A stretch of DNA of 64,000 nt from Centroberyx gerrardi (GCF_048128805.1 NC_135999.1:25908659-25972658), one strand, 5' to 3'; shown: positions 11,748 through 22,893, counted from the stretch's first letter. The notes: generated by a model from the sequence alone, not told the origin. Made by a program: numbers and translations.

Positions 11748-11898
11748 TGTATTGAGCTCAGTGAGTCGGTGTGAGCGCACTTAAGTGGTGCGTCGAGGTT
11801 GGGGTCAGTTCTTATCACTCTAATAATCTACTGGGTTTCATTGCAAAAGGAAGATAGGAAGATAGGAAGGAAGGAAGGAAGGATAGGTCGCAGCGATC

Positions 11899-11942
11899 AT
11901 GGGGGAAGGAGGAACTGATTCATGTGGGCTGGAGACGAAAAG
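11899..11942 (+). CDS. Gene 2 exon 1: N-terminal tail of beta-1,3-galactosyltransferase
   Basis: Homologue of the exon at 3312. ATG at 11899 with A at -3 and G at +4, 14 codons (MGEGGTDSCGLETK), two bases AG, then donor AG|GTGCGA. Joined to 24458 it gives ...TKS-HVVQIPYCQKT. The donor is weaker than in gene 1 (GTGCGA against GTGAGG). The peptide is again acidic and polar, consistent with a cytosolic tail. The proposed intron is 12.5 kb, swollen by an L1-like and a BEL element. Inference from three parallel copies; no transcript evidence. Confidence 0.6.
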
Positions 11943-13357
11943 GTGCGAACCTTTTAATCATTTCACAGACATAACATGACATTTTGTCCAGAAAAACAGA
12001 CCGTTAGCCTCGGACTATACCATAACTCTAAGATATGTGGTCATTTCACTAATTTAATTATAAAACGAATAAAAAATAATTTACTAAGAGTACTCCAACA
12101 ATCCGTTAACTTATGAAGTCTGCTTTTCTGATCAAAATGTGAAGTAGCCTTGTTTGATTAGGACTAATATATCTGCTGTGCGAGTTTCAGGTTGGCAAAG
12201 GTATAGGCTCAGACAAATGAACTTGAAATGATCAATTTAATGTGATTTGGATACTTTTGTCACTGATTGCAGGCTATGTCAGTTGAGTCGTCCGATTCGG
12301 GAAGTAACAAATGATATTGTAATTTCCATGGAGAATTTAAATGATGGAGATGAAGTGAAATAGACAAGTTTTCTCCACTAGTAAAGTAGAGCATGTTTTT
12401 AAAAACCGTTGCAATGACATGAAAACTCAGATGCGTCTTTTACGCAAAGAAACTATGCACACCACGTGTTCTGTTTTTAATTAGAAAGACATTTAGATGT
12501 ATTTAAAGCCAAGCCTCCGCCTCTATCCACCCAGATCACAGAAAACAAGGATTAATGAAATGAAATGATCAGTCGGCTGTCTGGTCTACCGGCTGGTAAT
12601 GAAGTCTGTGCGCATTTGGAGAGCTGACTGTCGTATAGCTTAGACACATGAGGACGGGGTCGTCTGTGGATAACCTGTAATGCAGCCACAACGTCATTGA
12701 CTTTTCTTGTTCTCTGCGGCTGTCAGGTGTCCGACTCATAACTTTTCACATCACCTCCTCCCACTGCGACCTACCCACAGGGAGTAACTCCGGCCTGTAA
12801 ATCTGTGAAGACCATGAAACATAGACTGACTATTTTAAGCAATGTGAACTTAGGCTAACATTTAATTTATTGCCTATTGTTCATCGTTAATGATTAATCA
12901 ACAATTAATCATTAACTCCACTGGCGAGTCACAATCCAATTGGTTCAGTATGTCCATCTCTCTCTCTCTCTCTCTCTTTTACAGTATTTTTTACAATACA
13001 ATAACCAAGACAATAAAGTAGGACATTAATAAACAAAACAAAACAAAACAAAACAAAACAAAACAAAACAAAGCAAAGCTCAGCTTAGATTAATAAACCA
13101 CGGTTATGTACAGTAAGGTACCTCACGAAAAGCCCTGCAGCAGCACTAACTCTATAGCAGCAACACCAGGCTCTACATAATTCAGAGAGGGTTCCCATAC
13201 TTTAAAGAAAGCATCCATTTTAGTATGCAAAATACATGTAAGATATTCTAATGGTACTAAATCAAACAGTACTCTCTGCCAGCCTTTAACTGTTGGTAAT
13301 CCACTGTAACAGAATGTGTGAAGGTAAGGATGCAATAAAATCTTTTTTTTTATTAAT

Positions 13358-13845
13358 TCATTTTATACTCTTGCTTGGAAGGCCCAGTATCAAAGACACT
13401 GGGTCCAGATCCAATTCTAAACGCAATATTTCTTCTATTTCATTTAACACAATGGACCAATATAGTTGCAATTTATGACAAGACCAGAAACAGTGGGTTA
13501 AAGCACCGATATCTGTTTTACATTTAAGGCACATAGGAGAAAAAGAGGAATTAAAGTAGGGTCTACGGTTAGGTGACACATGCATTCTGTGTACAGTTTT
13601 GAACGGTATTGCTATGATTACAAACAGAAATTGGGTTTGTATGTCTCCAAATATCTTACCAATCTTCATATTTAATTTTGATAGATAGCTCTTTCTCCCA
13701 TTTGCCCTTACTTCCCTCTTTACCCATAGATGTGACTGAACATAAGGTTTTATGACACAGACTCATAGTCAATTTTCTGGTTGTATGAAATAGTAATCTT
13801 TCAGTAGGTGATGGATCGGGATTGTTAATTAACGTTGTGTATTAT
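13358..13845 (-). pseudogene. L1-like ORF2 C-terminal relic
   Basis: Minus-strand frame with MCLKCKTDIGALTHCFWSC then LYWSIVLNEI and LILGLPSK. The CxxC followed by TLTHCxWSC block and the W-containing segment are typical of the cysteine-rich C-terminus of fish L1/Tx1-like ORF2. It is separated from the upstream ORF2 part by an L2 insertion. Confidence 0.75.
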
Positions 13846-13849
13846 GTAG

Positions 13850-14535
13850 TGCCTTACAATAAACTTTATCTATATAGCACTTATCAAAACACAGTTACAA
13901 AGTGCTTTACAAAACAGAGAGAACAATAAGTACATAAAAAGACATAACAATAAAAAGCAAAATTAAATAAAAAGATAAGACATCAGAGGTTATAAACACA
14001 TTAAGTAAAAGCCAGACGGTAAAAGTATTTTTTGAAAAGCGATTTAAAAGAAGACACTGAAATGGCTGAGCTAACCTGCCAGGCAGGTTATTCCACAGTC
14101 CCTAATGGAGAAAGCGCGATCACCCTGTGTTTTCAACCTTGACTGTGGAACAACCAAAAGACCTGTGCCTGAGGATCTTCTGCGCCTTGGCTCATATGGG
14201 GTTAAAAGATAAGAGATGTAAGAAGGAGCCAGCCCTGCGAGTGCTTTAAAAGTGATTAATAAAATTTTAAAATCAATTCTGAATTTTACTGGTAATCAAT
14301 GGAGAGAGGCTAAAATTGGGGTAATGTGCTGCCTTCTCTTGGTACCGGTAAGGAGTCTGGCTGCAGCATTTTGCACTAGTTGTAGTCCGGATATGTTTTG
14401 GGAGCTAAGACAGGAGTATAAGGCATTGCAATAGTCGAGGCGTGTAGAAATAAAAGCATGTGTCACAATCTCTAAGTGTTTAAATAAAAATGCCTTAATC
14501 TTAGAAAGTCTTCTGAGTTGAAGGAAGCAAAGTCT
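13850..14535 (-). mobile_element. L2 LINE 3' fragment nested in the L1-like element
   Basis: Minus-strand reading gives AARLLTGTKRRQHITPILAS, then LPVKFRIDFKILLITFKAL, LAPSYISYLLTPYEPRRR and RLKTQGDRAFS, the conserved L2 reverse-transcriptase C-terminus. The + strand left end starts with AATAAACTTTATCTATATAGC, the complement of an L2-type tail. Stop codons and a frameshift are present. It splits the L1-like ORF2, so it inserted later. Confidence 0.8.
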
Positions 14536-14539
14536 TTCA

Positions 14540-15035
14540 ATCTATTAATGCATTATCCCTCTATTGTACAAAACCAGCATCAGTAGCTCCAGGCTGAAAA
14601 TCAGGGTTGTTTATAATTGGAGTAAACACTGATGTCAATTTTGACCTTCTTCTAACTGTATTAAGACTAATAGGGTTATCACAGTTTGCCTTAGTTTTAA
14701 AATTCTTAAAAAACAATAGATCCCTCAAAGGGACTGTTGACAGAGAAGCTTTGACATCCAACCAGAAAGAGTCAATGTCACTAGTAATCCAATCAAAAAT
14801 ATATCTCATATGAGCTCATAGCTGATATTTTCCAATATCTGGTAAGTCAACACAACACAGCCAGGTCATTTTAATACACCATCTTAAGATTCGGTCTGCG
14901 CTTATTCCATATACAGGAGCTTCGCCAGCCATTTAGGTCTTTCATGACCTTATTTGAGAATATAACAGGAATAATTTGAATAGTATAATTTTGGTAATAT
15001 ATTCATTTTGAAAAGTTGGTTGAAACGGAACAGAA
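14540..15035 (-). pseudogene. L1-like ORF2, post-RT segment
   Basis: Minus-strand reading gives KMNILPKLYYSN and a HERPKWLAKLLYME-like segment, corresponding to the KMNILPRLLY and DLNGWLSSFIW blocks downstream of the L1 RT. Then follow WITSDIDSFWLDVKASLS and PLRDLLFFKN. Frame breaks are frequent. Confidence 0.7.
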
Positions 15036-15044
15036 ATTCAAAGT

Positions 15045-15725
15045 AAAAAGTTGTAGCTGCACTCCCATAGCTCCGATGTAGAATTCTTTATTGTGTAAAA
15101 ACCAACGTTTCGACAGAAAACTGTCTTCGTTAGGGTATGAACAAGACTGTCTCTGTTGACTCTCTTATATACACACAGGACAGCATCAATAATCATTAGC
15201 ACACAGGTGCAAACACTCACACTCAAATTAATGGAGAGCACTAGACATAGAAATAAAACACAGAGATATCAGCCAAAAACCTCAGCATGAACATTAGAGT
15301 GGCCACTTGAGCATTAACAATATAGAAAGCAATAGAAATACATAGCAATATAGAAAGTATTAAATACATGATCCAATGGCGGAGAAACCACACATAGAAA
15401 GAAAGGGGGCTCATCAAGAAGCCCTCCATATACCATCAGTAATAGACAATGTTCTCAATACAAAAAAAACACGCAAAATATATTTACAACTTTACAAAAA
15501 AGGTTTGAGGTCAAAGTCTACACTGAGGCCGAGAGGAGCAAGGGTCTTGAGGTGGTGGATCCAGGCTGCCTCTCGCCTCAATAGTAGAGTATCCAAGTTG
15601 CCCCCTCGTCTGGGCAACGTGACATTTTCAATTCCCATGTAGCGGAGAGAAGAAACAGGATGATTAGCTTGAACAAAGTGATCCTGTCGCTGCTCACTTT
15701 AAGAAGGGCCGGGGAGGGATAATCC
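15045..15725 (-). mobile_element. Penelope-like element, 3' end with GIY-YIG C-terminus
   Basis: Minus-strand coding from about 15700 to 15470 reads EQRQDHFVQANHPVSSLRYM, GIENVTLPRRGGNLDTLLLR, REAAWIHHLKTLAPLGLSVD, FDLKPF. This is the conserved C-terminus after the GIY-YIG endonuclease of Penelope-like retroelements. The non-coding 3' part (15470-15045) ends in a hammerhead-like motif at 15102-15133. Only the 3' end is present, between two halves of an L1-like ORF2. The upstream RT is absent. Confidence 0.8.
15102..15133 (-). ncRNA. Hammerhead-ribozyme-like core in Penelope-like 3' end
   Basis: On the minus strand: CTAACGAA, perfect 5-bp stem GACAG/CTGTC with TTTT loop, then GAAACGTTGG. The hammerhead core is CUGANGA-stem II-GAAA; here the G of CUGA is A and there is one extra A before stem II. 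Penelope-like elements are known to carry hammerhead motifs in their terminal repeats. The G-to-A change at an invariant core position predicts no activity. Stems I and III were not resolved. Confidence 0.4.
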
Positions 15726-15757
15726 ATATGCTTTTTCCTTGTTTTTAAGTTCAGTCA

Positions 15758-16640
15758 TTAGCAGATGTTGTTTTCCCTGCTTTTGTTGTTTCTTCCTGCA
15801 TAGGAATGAGATAAACACACCTCTGGTATACGCCTTAGTAGTTCCCATAAAAGGGCAGAATTGTCTGTTGATTGACAATTAATGGCTAAGAAGAATTTCA
15901 ACTCAGTATTAAAAAAGGATATGAAATTTTGATCTCTCACAATAGTTGCATTAAACTTCCAAAATGTTGTCCTATTGCTTAGCCTTTTAAGAGATAATTT
16001 CATACTTGAGTGGTCAGAAATAAAAATACTGCCTATTTGACAAGAAACAACTAAGTGTAGACACAGTCCCGGTAAAAAGAAATAATCAATTCTGGTGTGG
16101 CACTGGTGAGGTGCAGAGAAGAAAGTGTATTCCTTACTTAGAGGATGCATTGTCCTCCATACATCCACAAATCCCAAATCTTCACATTTCGCGTTTAGTG
16201 ATTTGGCCTGTGGAAACAGAGCTATAGTCTTGTGGGGAAGTCTATCAATTGATGAATTCAGTAAACAATTAAAATCCCCACCCACGATGGCAATTTCTGA
16301 CTTTGTCTCCATAAGATCTAAGAATGTCTTAGTTAGGAAATCTGAGGGATGGGCAAGGGGAATAATACACATTATTATTGAGATAACTGTGCCTTGCAAA
16401 ACAGCTTTCATAATAACATATTGACCACTCTTATGTTTGATACATTCCAACACTACAAAAGGTAACTTCCTCCTCACCAGAATAGCCACACCTCTACTTC
16501 TAGAGGTAAATGAGGAAAAAAACACTTGTTCAAAGCCCCCTTGTTGTAATTTCAAATGCTCTCTCTCTTCAAGATGTGTTTCTTGCACCAGTGCAATATC
16601 AATGTGCTTTTTTGAAAAAAGAAAGTATTTTTTTTCTTTT
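15758..16640 (-). pseudogene. L1-like ORF2 endonuclease domain
   Basis: Apurinic-type endonuclease domain on the minus strand, 276 codons open (16588-15758) and extended upstream by NMRGVHSPIKRKKILSFFKK after a frame break. Motifs include QETHL near the start, GGDFN about 100 residues in, TRIDYFF and SDHSSM near the end. These are the catalytic blocks of LINE endonucleases that nick target DNA before reverse transcription. The domain is followed by a Penelope-like fragment instead of RT, so no functional ORF2 exists. Confidence 0.88.
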
Positions 16641-17439
16641 AATAGGACTATGGACCCCTCTCATATTCCAAGTGCAAAAACGTATTTTATTACTAGCCAT
16701 ATTTACCAGATTCCACCCTCAATACAGGTAGGCTACCTAGACTCCTGTGAATGCACATCCTAAATATCATAACATTACTGAGCTGCCAAAATAAAAACAA
16801 ACAACAAAAATAATCACATAAAAACACAGAACCATAGAAATATCCCCACACCCTCGCTTGCAGGGGACTCCAGACCTCTTCAATACCAAGGTTATATGCC
16901 TTGGCCATTCCTTTACACAAGCCTCATCCCAAACAAAAATTAAACATAACATCAGTGAAAAAAAAAACGAGGCTACACTTTACTCTTCCCTGGCACTCTA
17001 ACTCTATAGAGATTTCACCAAACCATAAGCTCACTCACAGTGGCCAATACTGATTACCCTAACATTGTCTATCATAGACTGTAATAAAACAGACATAAGA
17101 TAATATTTACACAATAATTGTCACAAAAACCCACTCAGTCTGTGTCTCCACATTTATATTCCACCGCATGGAGGAAGTAACATACGTTCTGTGGTAGTAA
17201 ATGGTCACAAAAGAAAACTGTAAACTGAGGTACTCACACAACCTAGTCATCCCACATATCAACTCAAGTCCAAAGTCATTCAGAGGCCGTGCCTCCATGG
17301 TCTTTCAATGAGCTGACAAACACAGCTGCTTCATTTGGGGTATCAAATCTTCTCTGTATTCCATCCACCGACACCTGTAACGTTGCCGGATACAGTAATG
17401 CATAGTCTATTTTCTGATTTTTCAGCCATGTCTTAACCT

Positions 17440-18091
17440 CATCAAATGATTTGTGCCTCCATCACGCGCTGCTTATCAATTAAGTTATGGAACTTCACTA
17501 TCACCGGTCTAGATCGTTGATTTGGGCCAGGTTTAGATGCCATGGAACGATGAGTCAGATCGAGCTTCAGCCGCCCTGCCTTCGTGTCCATTTGGAGGTA
17601 GTCGGGAATCCACTTCTCAAAGAATCTCACAGGGTCCGACCCTTCTGAACCTCTGGGTAGGCTGATTACATGTTGCATCTATGGCCACGGTTATCAAGGT
17701 CATCGATGTGATCTAACATGTATCGTGCTTGTTTCTCAGAGTGCTATCTTAGTTTCCGAAGATGTAGCCGTAGCTTCCACAGTAGCAATCCGTTCCTCCG
17801 CTTCTACCACTCGGAGGGCAATCGCTTGCAACTGTGTAGTCTGTTCCTTAATAGCTTCCAAAACCAAAGTTATTTTAACATCAATGACTTTCGTGAGATT
17901 GTCCTGTCCAACGCTCGGACAATATTTGGCTCAATCACGCCGGAGCTAGCCTCTGCCTCTGTACTAATTTCCCCAGGCGACGCACCTGGCTCTCGTAGGC
18001 TCTCCGCATCTGCTGGGACTTTCTTCGTCAAATTTTTCATATTTCTGGGCATATTGGTAGATGCTTTCAAGAAATATCTGTCCAAACTCAT
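17440..18091 (-). pseudogene. L1-like ORF1 relic (RNA-binding protein)
   Basis: Two minus-strand frames. The first, 18091-17870, starts MSLDRYFLKASTNMPRNMKN and is acidic downstream. The second, 17678-17442, contains LPRGSEGSDPVRFFEKWIPD, DLTHRSMASKPGPNQRSRPV and KFHNLIDKQRVMEA. The second matches the RRM/C-terminal region of L1-type ORF1 proteins, which bind element RNA. The coiled-coil middle is broken by a frameshift between the two. Confidence 0.75.
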
Positions 18092-18253
18092 GTTAAAGCA
18101 ATCCCGTTACCAAGCTCCACACTTTCACCGTTAGGTATGTAAAAAGGTAGGATTAATTATGAGAAAACGCCACCGGAACTCACAGCGGCACACACTGTAC
18201 GACGCCATCTTCCTCCCCCATCCCATCTACACCTCAGATATTAATAAAAGCCT

Positions 18254-19240
18254 GTCTATCTCTTGTTAACAGCACGTTTGAGTTGTTGACAGAAGCCTTT
18301 TATGCAGCCTGCTTCTCTTGCAAATTCCAGTTCAATTGAGACAATTATTCAAAGTAGTCTATCCTGTTCTTTCTTATCACCACAACACACAGTGCTGGTC
18401 AGTCTAGTTACTTTGATGGTTGGCCAAACAGACTATGTACTACTCAAAGCCAACCTCTGTTACCATTCTCCCTTTCCACACTGAACCCACCAGCCTGATG
18501 GGACTATGTCCTTGTGAGGGGTTTAAGTCAGATTTGTTTCAGATTAAAGTTTGATCAACTGTGTTTACTGAAGTCCATGTGGCTTACAGTAACCAGACCT
18601 TTTAAATGCCATGAAAAACTCACAGTATTTTACACTAGGACCAAACTCAAATGACAGTAAATGTTTAGAAGCAGACTGAAAGCTGAGCTTTTTTATAGCT
18701 CAGTGTAAACACATAGGTTTGGACTAATAATGAACTAAGGACCATCTGGGATAAGCAAGAAGCTTGGCATTTATACTCACCAGGCAGTTGCTCTCAACAA
18801 GAAGTGTTCTCAGTCAAATTTCCAGGTTATATCAAGATTACATTGAAATTAAAATTAATACATTAATTGAATTAATTATGTTTGCACTATCTCCAATTTC
18901 AATAAATGGGTCATTCCTAGATTGTGGTGGCATTTCAGTCCCCAGGACAAATCCTGTTAGGTTTGGTCTTATGTAAAGAAATGCAAATTCCAAATAGATT
19001 TTCATACATGGTTAGACCAGATTTATCATACAAATGATTAACAATTTTTTATGCACTTTGAGCACTTTGCTTGCAGTGGTGGGAGGGTGACTGAGTCAAG
19101 TGTTGTGTGCTTGCTGTAGTGGAGCATTGTTCTCACACTTCTATTTATTAATCTTCTTCTGCTCAAATTTTATCCTCTAACTACTTCTGCATACTTTAAC
19201 CTAAAGACTCCAGAGAATCAAGAGACTCTTTTTTACTTTT

Positions 19241-19288
<48 letters not shown>

Positions 19289-19680
19289 CACTACTGCTAT
19301 TACTACTACTAGTACAACTACTACTGCTACTACAATTACTACTACTACTATTGCTACAACTACTGCTAGGCTTACTACTAGGCTACTGCAACTACTACTA
19401 CTACTACTACTACTACTGCTAATGCTAGTACTTCTACCTCTGCTAGTGCTGTTACTACTACAACTGTAACAAGTACTACTGCTACCAATTCTACTACAAC
19501 TATACTACTACTACTACTACTAATACTACTACTACTACTGCTACTACTGCTACTGCTATACTGCTCACACACCAGAGACACATCCAGCTCTCCACCTCTC
19601 CCTCTGTTAATAACAACTTGAATAGTTGTTAAAAAACAATTCATTGTCTTTGTTTGTTTTACTTAAGTATTCATGCTGAT
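18254..19680 (+). other. Gene 2 intron 1, segment between insertions
   Basis: Aligns with gene 3 intron 33544-34007 plus 35749-36811. Includes CACAACACACAGTGCTGG, the GACCAAACTCAAATGACAG junction that is the empty site for the gene 3 insert, and an ACT trinucleotide tract. No exon seen. Confidence 0.8.
19240..19560. repeat. (ACT)n trinucleotide tract
   Basis: Imperfect ACT/GCT repeats over about 320 bp, with a homologous tract at 36337-36690 in gene 3 intron 1. Valine- or serine-rich reading frames across it are artefacts. Confidence 0.95.
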
Positions 19681-19694
19681 TGTTGCTGAGGTAA

Positions 19695-20849
19695 TTAGGT
19701 ATCCACTTTCAGGTCACGCCACAGGAACCTTAGCAGGGAACGATCATCAGGGAGGAGGCGTACCTGATGAAACATCCCCTTGATGTCTCCACTAACTGCT
19801 ATGGGATGTTCACGAAATCTCACCAAGACTCCCAGCAAAGAGGCACCGAGGATAGGGCCAGGTAGCAGGTACTGGTTCAGAGTCTGCCCGAGGTATTGGT
19901 GAGAGCAGTTGAAGACGAGGCGATTCTTCCCGTTGTGGCTGACGAGATGATGGGGGATGTACCAGACTTCTTTAGGGGAGGTCTCCCGTGTGACTTCCCG
20001 CACAGCACCTGCTCCAATGAGTTTCTGCATTTCTGTCTTGTAGGCGTCCGCTTGCTTGGGGTCCTTCAGGAGACGCCTCTCAGTGCTACGCAGCATAGGC
20101 ATGACTGACTCCCTTGGCGCGTGCAACGGTGGCATGTTTGCATGGCGCAGCAATGGTGTAGCATACCTGAGAATTCCATCTACCTTCGTACGGACCGTCT
20201 TGGCTTCAAGCAATGCTACAGCCTGCTGATCCTGCTTTGACTGAGTCACCTCTCTCTCGGGCCGGTAAGGTACAGTGTCTACTTGCCAGAGCCTTTCGAC
20301 ATGCTTGTATAGCTCGTCCATCAGTGGCGGAGATGAGGTGAACAGACACTGCGCAGAGTGGGCTGGCCACCCCATGAATTGGATGGGGCCTTGAAGGGTC
20401 CACCCAAGCCTGGTGTGGACTGCTGCTGGGCCACCAGGTGGGCCAAGTCTGACTGGCTCAACAGGTGTTATCAGATGGGGCTGGTCGGAGCCTATAAGGA
20501 GTGATGGCTTGGCTTCTCTTAAGGCAGGTATGGGAATGCCACGTAGGTGTTTGAACTTCTTTTGAAGGCGGCCGATAGGGTAGGTATGCTGAGCTAAGCT
20601 GAGGCGGCTAGCTGTAAAGGCGCCATCAATCTTATAGTTAATCTGAGGGTTGGCAGCTGGGGAGACACGGAAAGACACAGAGTGTCCGTGGAGTACCTGG
20701 ATGTCCAGACGGACCGTACGGCCCTTTATGCCAAGAGACTTAGCTGCTGCTGGTAACAGCATAGTCCTCTCGGACCCATCATCAAGTATTGCGAAGGTGT
20801 CTAGGGTCTGGTCCCCATAATGTACAAGCACCGGGACAACCTTTAACAT
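19695..20849 (-). pseudogene. BEL/Pao pol fragment: aspartic protease and start of RT
   Basis: Open for 384 codons. FAILDDGSERTML near residues 20-32 is the protease active-site region of the DUF1758 type (D-D-G-S). LIGSDQPHLI and RLGWTLQGPI follow, and then the RT entry region ends with VSGDIKGMFHQVRLLPDDRS and LLRFLWRDL. The frame then runs into the LTR remnant, before the catalytic YxDD box. It is in the same frame as gag, separated by one TGA (20871-20873) and seven codons, so gag-pol was originally one polyprotein. Confidence 0.88.
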
Positions 20850-20870
20850 GACCTGATGCCCAGCTCCGGG

Positions 20871-22781
20871 TCAGTCAAGGTAGAGGGTATCAGAGGCAGA
20901 GCTGGTTAAGCAGCTCTCTTCCTTAACTGCTACATCTTTATTGCCCTTCTCTGATCTCATATTTATCTCGTGGAGAGCCAGGAGGTGTTTTCCCTGACAG
21001 AGGTCGCAGGGTTTCTTCAATGTACACTGGGCTGCTTGATGAGTTCGTGTCCGTTTGTTAACCTGGATCCACTCTTTGAGCTGGTCTTTGGAGAGTTTGG
21101 CAACAGCACTGCACTGACTGAGGTAATGCTCAATGCTCTCGCAGTAGGCACAGTAGGCTTTACTCTTGGCTTTCTTCTTTACTGAACTCTCTGTGTGTGG
21201 CAGGGAGGCAGTCTCTGAAGGCTCTCTAGTACCATGCAGGACTGTCACTGTTTGTTTTCCAGGACGACCATCAGTCTTCGCATTCTGCCTCTCCTTACTG
21301 CTTCGTCCAGTGGCTTGACTGTCAAAGCCCTGACACCACAACTCGTAACGGAGCCATTCAGACAAATCATATAGAGTGTGGGTAGCCCCAGGCTGCTTGA
21401 ACTGATGCCGGCGGAAGTCGGCTCGCTGTTCTGCAGGGAGCTTACTCAGCAGTCGAGCTACATGTGATCTACAGTTCAGTTCGATTTCCCCTTCAGAACC
21501 TAAGGTCTGCAACAGGCCCACTAATGATTGTATCTGGAGGGAGAACTTCTGGAACGCCGCAGTATCTCCACGCTTGACTTCAGGAGCTTCTAGGACACTT
21601 GCTATCTTCCGTAAGGCAAGCTGATGGGGTTGACCAAATTTATCATGGAGGGCTGTCATCGTGTCAGTATAAGGGGTTGCTGAGTTTAGGTAGGCATCAG
21701 CTATAAGCTTAGCTTCCTCCAGCTTTAGATGGTCCACAAGTATTTGATACTTGAAAAGTTCTGTGGTATTAGACGGGAGTAGGTTCTCTAAAGCTATGCG
21801 CAGCCTCGCAAACTCACTTGGGTCTGGGTGAATGAACTTTGGGATAGTGGGTTTGGGGCCTCTATACACTTGTTCAGATACAGGAGACTGCATAGGGTAG
21901 TTAGGTGGCTGCATGCCAGGCGCCAACCCGGTGGCCGCCAAGGTATGGTAAGCTTGTGTGGGCGCTGAGTGCATTAAACCTGCATAGGCTGGAGCAGGGC
22001 GTGAGAGCGGCTGAGAGGGTCGTGCAGGGGGGTACGACGAGATCCCTTTATTAGGAGCAGGGGCTAGAAGCTGAGGGTGCCGTTGTATCAGCGGTGGAGG
22101 CTCGTAGGGCGTATATACAGTATCTTTAGGGGCGTAGTAAGGTTGGCTACTGTCTAACTCTTGTTCCTCAAACTTAAGGTTGCACATGCCTCTATGCAGA
22201 TCTTCATCGGGTTCAGGCCATGGTGGAGGATCAGGCCAGTCCTCTTCCTCCTCCTCCTCCTTTGGTGTTGCTATAACGGGGTAACTCCTCGAGGCTACAG
22301 CACTGGCTTGTGGAGGGTTGTGGGTGCTATATTTTGGGGCTGGGCTATTAGCCTGACCCATGTCTGCTCTCAGTGAGCGGGCTATCTCAATTAGCTCTTT
22401 AATCTCGCTTCGTGCCTCGTTAAGTTCCTTTATACCTGACTGGAAGACCTGTCGTGATTGGAGCAGCTTAGCGTTCTCCTCCTGAATAGCTCTGATTTCC
22501 TGGTGGAAACGGGAATCCAGGTACGGGCTCCGCTTGTATGAGGGTGTATGTTCAGGTAGGACATCACTATCCAAATCTCTCCTCTGGATGCGGCCTGGGG
22601 CTAGCTGAGAAATCTCATGGTGAGCAGCATTCCCATGGAAGCTACCAGAGTGAGTCTGGGATGCCTGAAAGGGGGTCATCTGGACTGGACCCTCCCGTGG
22701 CTGAAACACCCTCCCCTCTGTGGTAGGAGATGGTAGGCCCCACTGTAACAGGTCTCTTTGACGATATCCCTCATAGTCCAC
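20871..22781 (-). pseudogene. BEL/Pao gag
   Basis: A 636-codon frame: proline- and coil-rich N-terminal part, an acidic EEEEEED stretch near 185, a DUF1759-like capsid region beginning KPTIPKFIHPDPSEFARLRI at about 310, and a zinc-knuckle-like CAYCESIEHYLSQC (CX2CX4HX4C) near 560 followed by CTLKKPCDLCQGKH. Codons upstream of the first in-frame Met here continue to MEPDEEMYPDVRPKRQTR near 22860, interrupted by a single TGA. That TGA and the one ending gag are both consistent with CGA-to-TGA change. Packages element RNA in cytoplasmic particles when functional. Confidence 0.88.
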
Positions 22782-22876
22782 TTCGAAGTCTTGAAATCTG
22801 GCAGGTCAACGTGTTTGCCGTTTAGGCCTCACATCAGGGTACATCTCTTCATCCGGCTCCATCTTGAATACTGTCA

Positions 22877-22893
22877 TCCGGCTCGAAGGACCA
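22877..22893 (-). promoter_or_regulatory. BEL element primer binding site (tRNA-Tyr-like)
   Basis: On the minus strand, TGGTCCTTCGAGCCGGA lies one base after the LTR end. It is the exact complement of TCCGGCTCGAAGGACCA, which matches my memory of the 3' end of vertebrate tRNA-Tyr including CCA. It would prime minus-strand DNA synthesis. It fixes the LTR boundary and the element's orientation. Confidence 0.8.

Larger units (their letters stand above)
9944..12951. repeat. Segmental duplication block (partner 27086-33543)
   Basis: From CAGATAGGCTAAT..GTGAGTGA onward this interval aligns with 27086-27559 and 30939-33543. Shared parts include the LINE tail, the AACTACTAGCAGTTTGTTCC region, GATAATCGTACTCTGAAAC, the exon 1 region of genes 2/3 and CCAAGCCTCCGCCTCTATCC. 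The partner copy is interrupted by an L2 LINE (27560-30938). This block carries the 5' end of gene 2. Confidence 0.9.
12962..18253 (-). mobile_element. L1/Tx1-like LINE in gene 2 intron, nested and internally deleted
   Basis: A 5.3-kb minus-strand non-LTR element inserted at a site empty in the gene 3 intron (33544-33553). A near-perfect 10-bp target duplication flanks it: gtccatctct (12952-12961) and gtctatctct (18254-18263). The 5' end near 18219 carries GAAGATGGCG on the minus strand. In order come ORF1 (about 18091-17440), the ORF2 endonuclease (16640-15758), a Penelope-like fragment (15045-15725), the post-RT part of ORF2 (about 15035-14540), an L2 fragment (13850-14535), the ORF2 C-terminus (13845-13358) and a tail with an AAAAC repeat on + (13031-13075). 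The reverse transcriptase core is missing. Confidence 0.88.

Noticed and set aside
11502..11818. Reading frames rich in VCVC, THTH, SLSL or ERER at many places (e.g. 2522-2844, 3071-3313, 11502-11818, 53488-53728, 61195-61495)
   Set aside because: They are translations of dinucleotide microsatellites.
19378..19644. Ser/Val/Leu/Thr homopolymer-rich frames at 19378, 36313, 36516, 43638, 59033 and 59193
   Set aside because: They are translations of ACT/TAG trinucleotide tracts, mostly inside introns.
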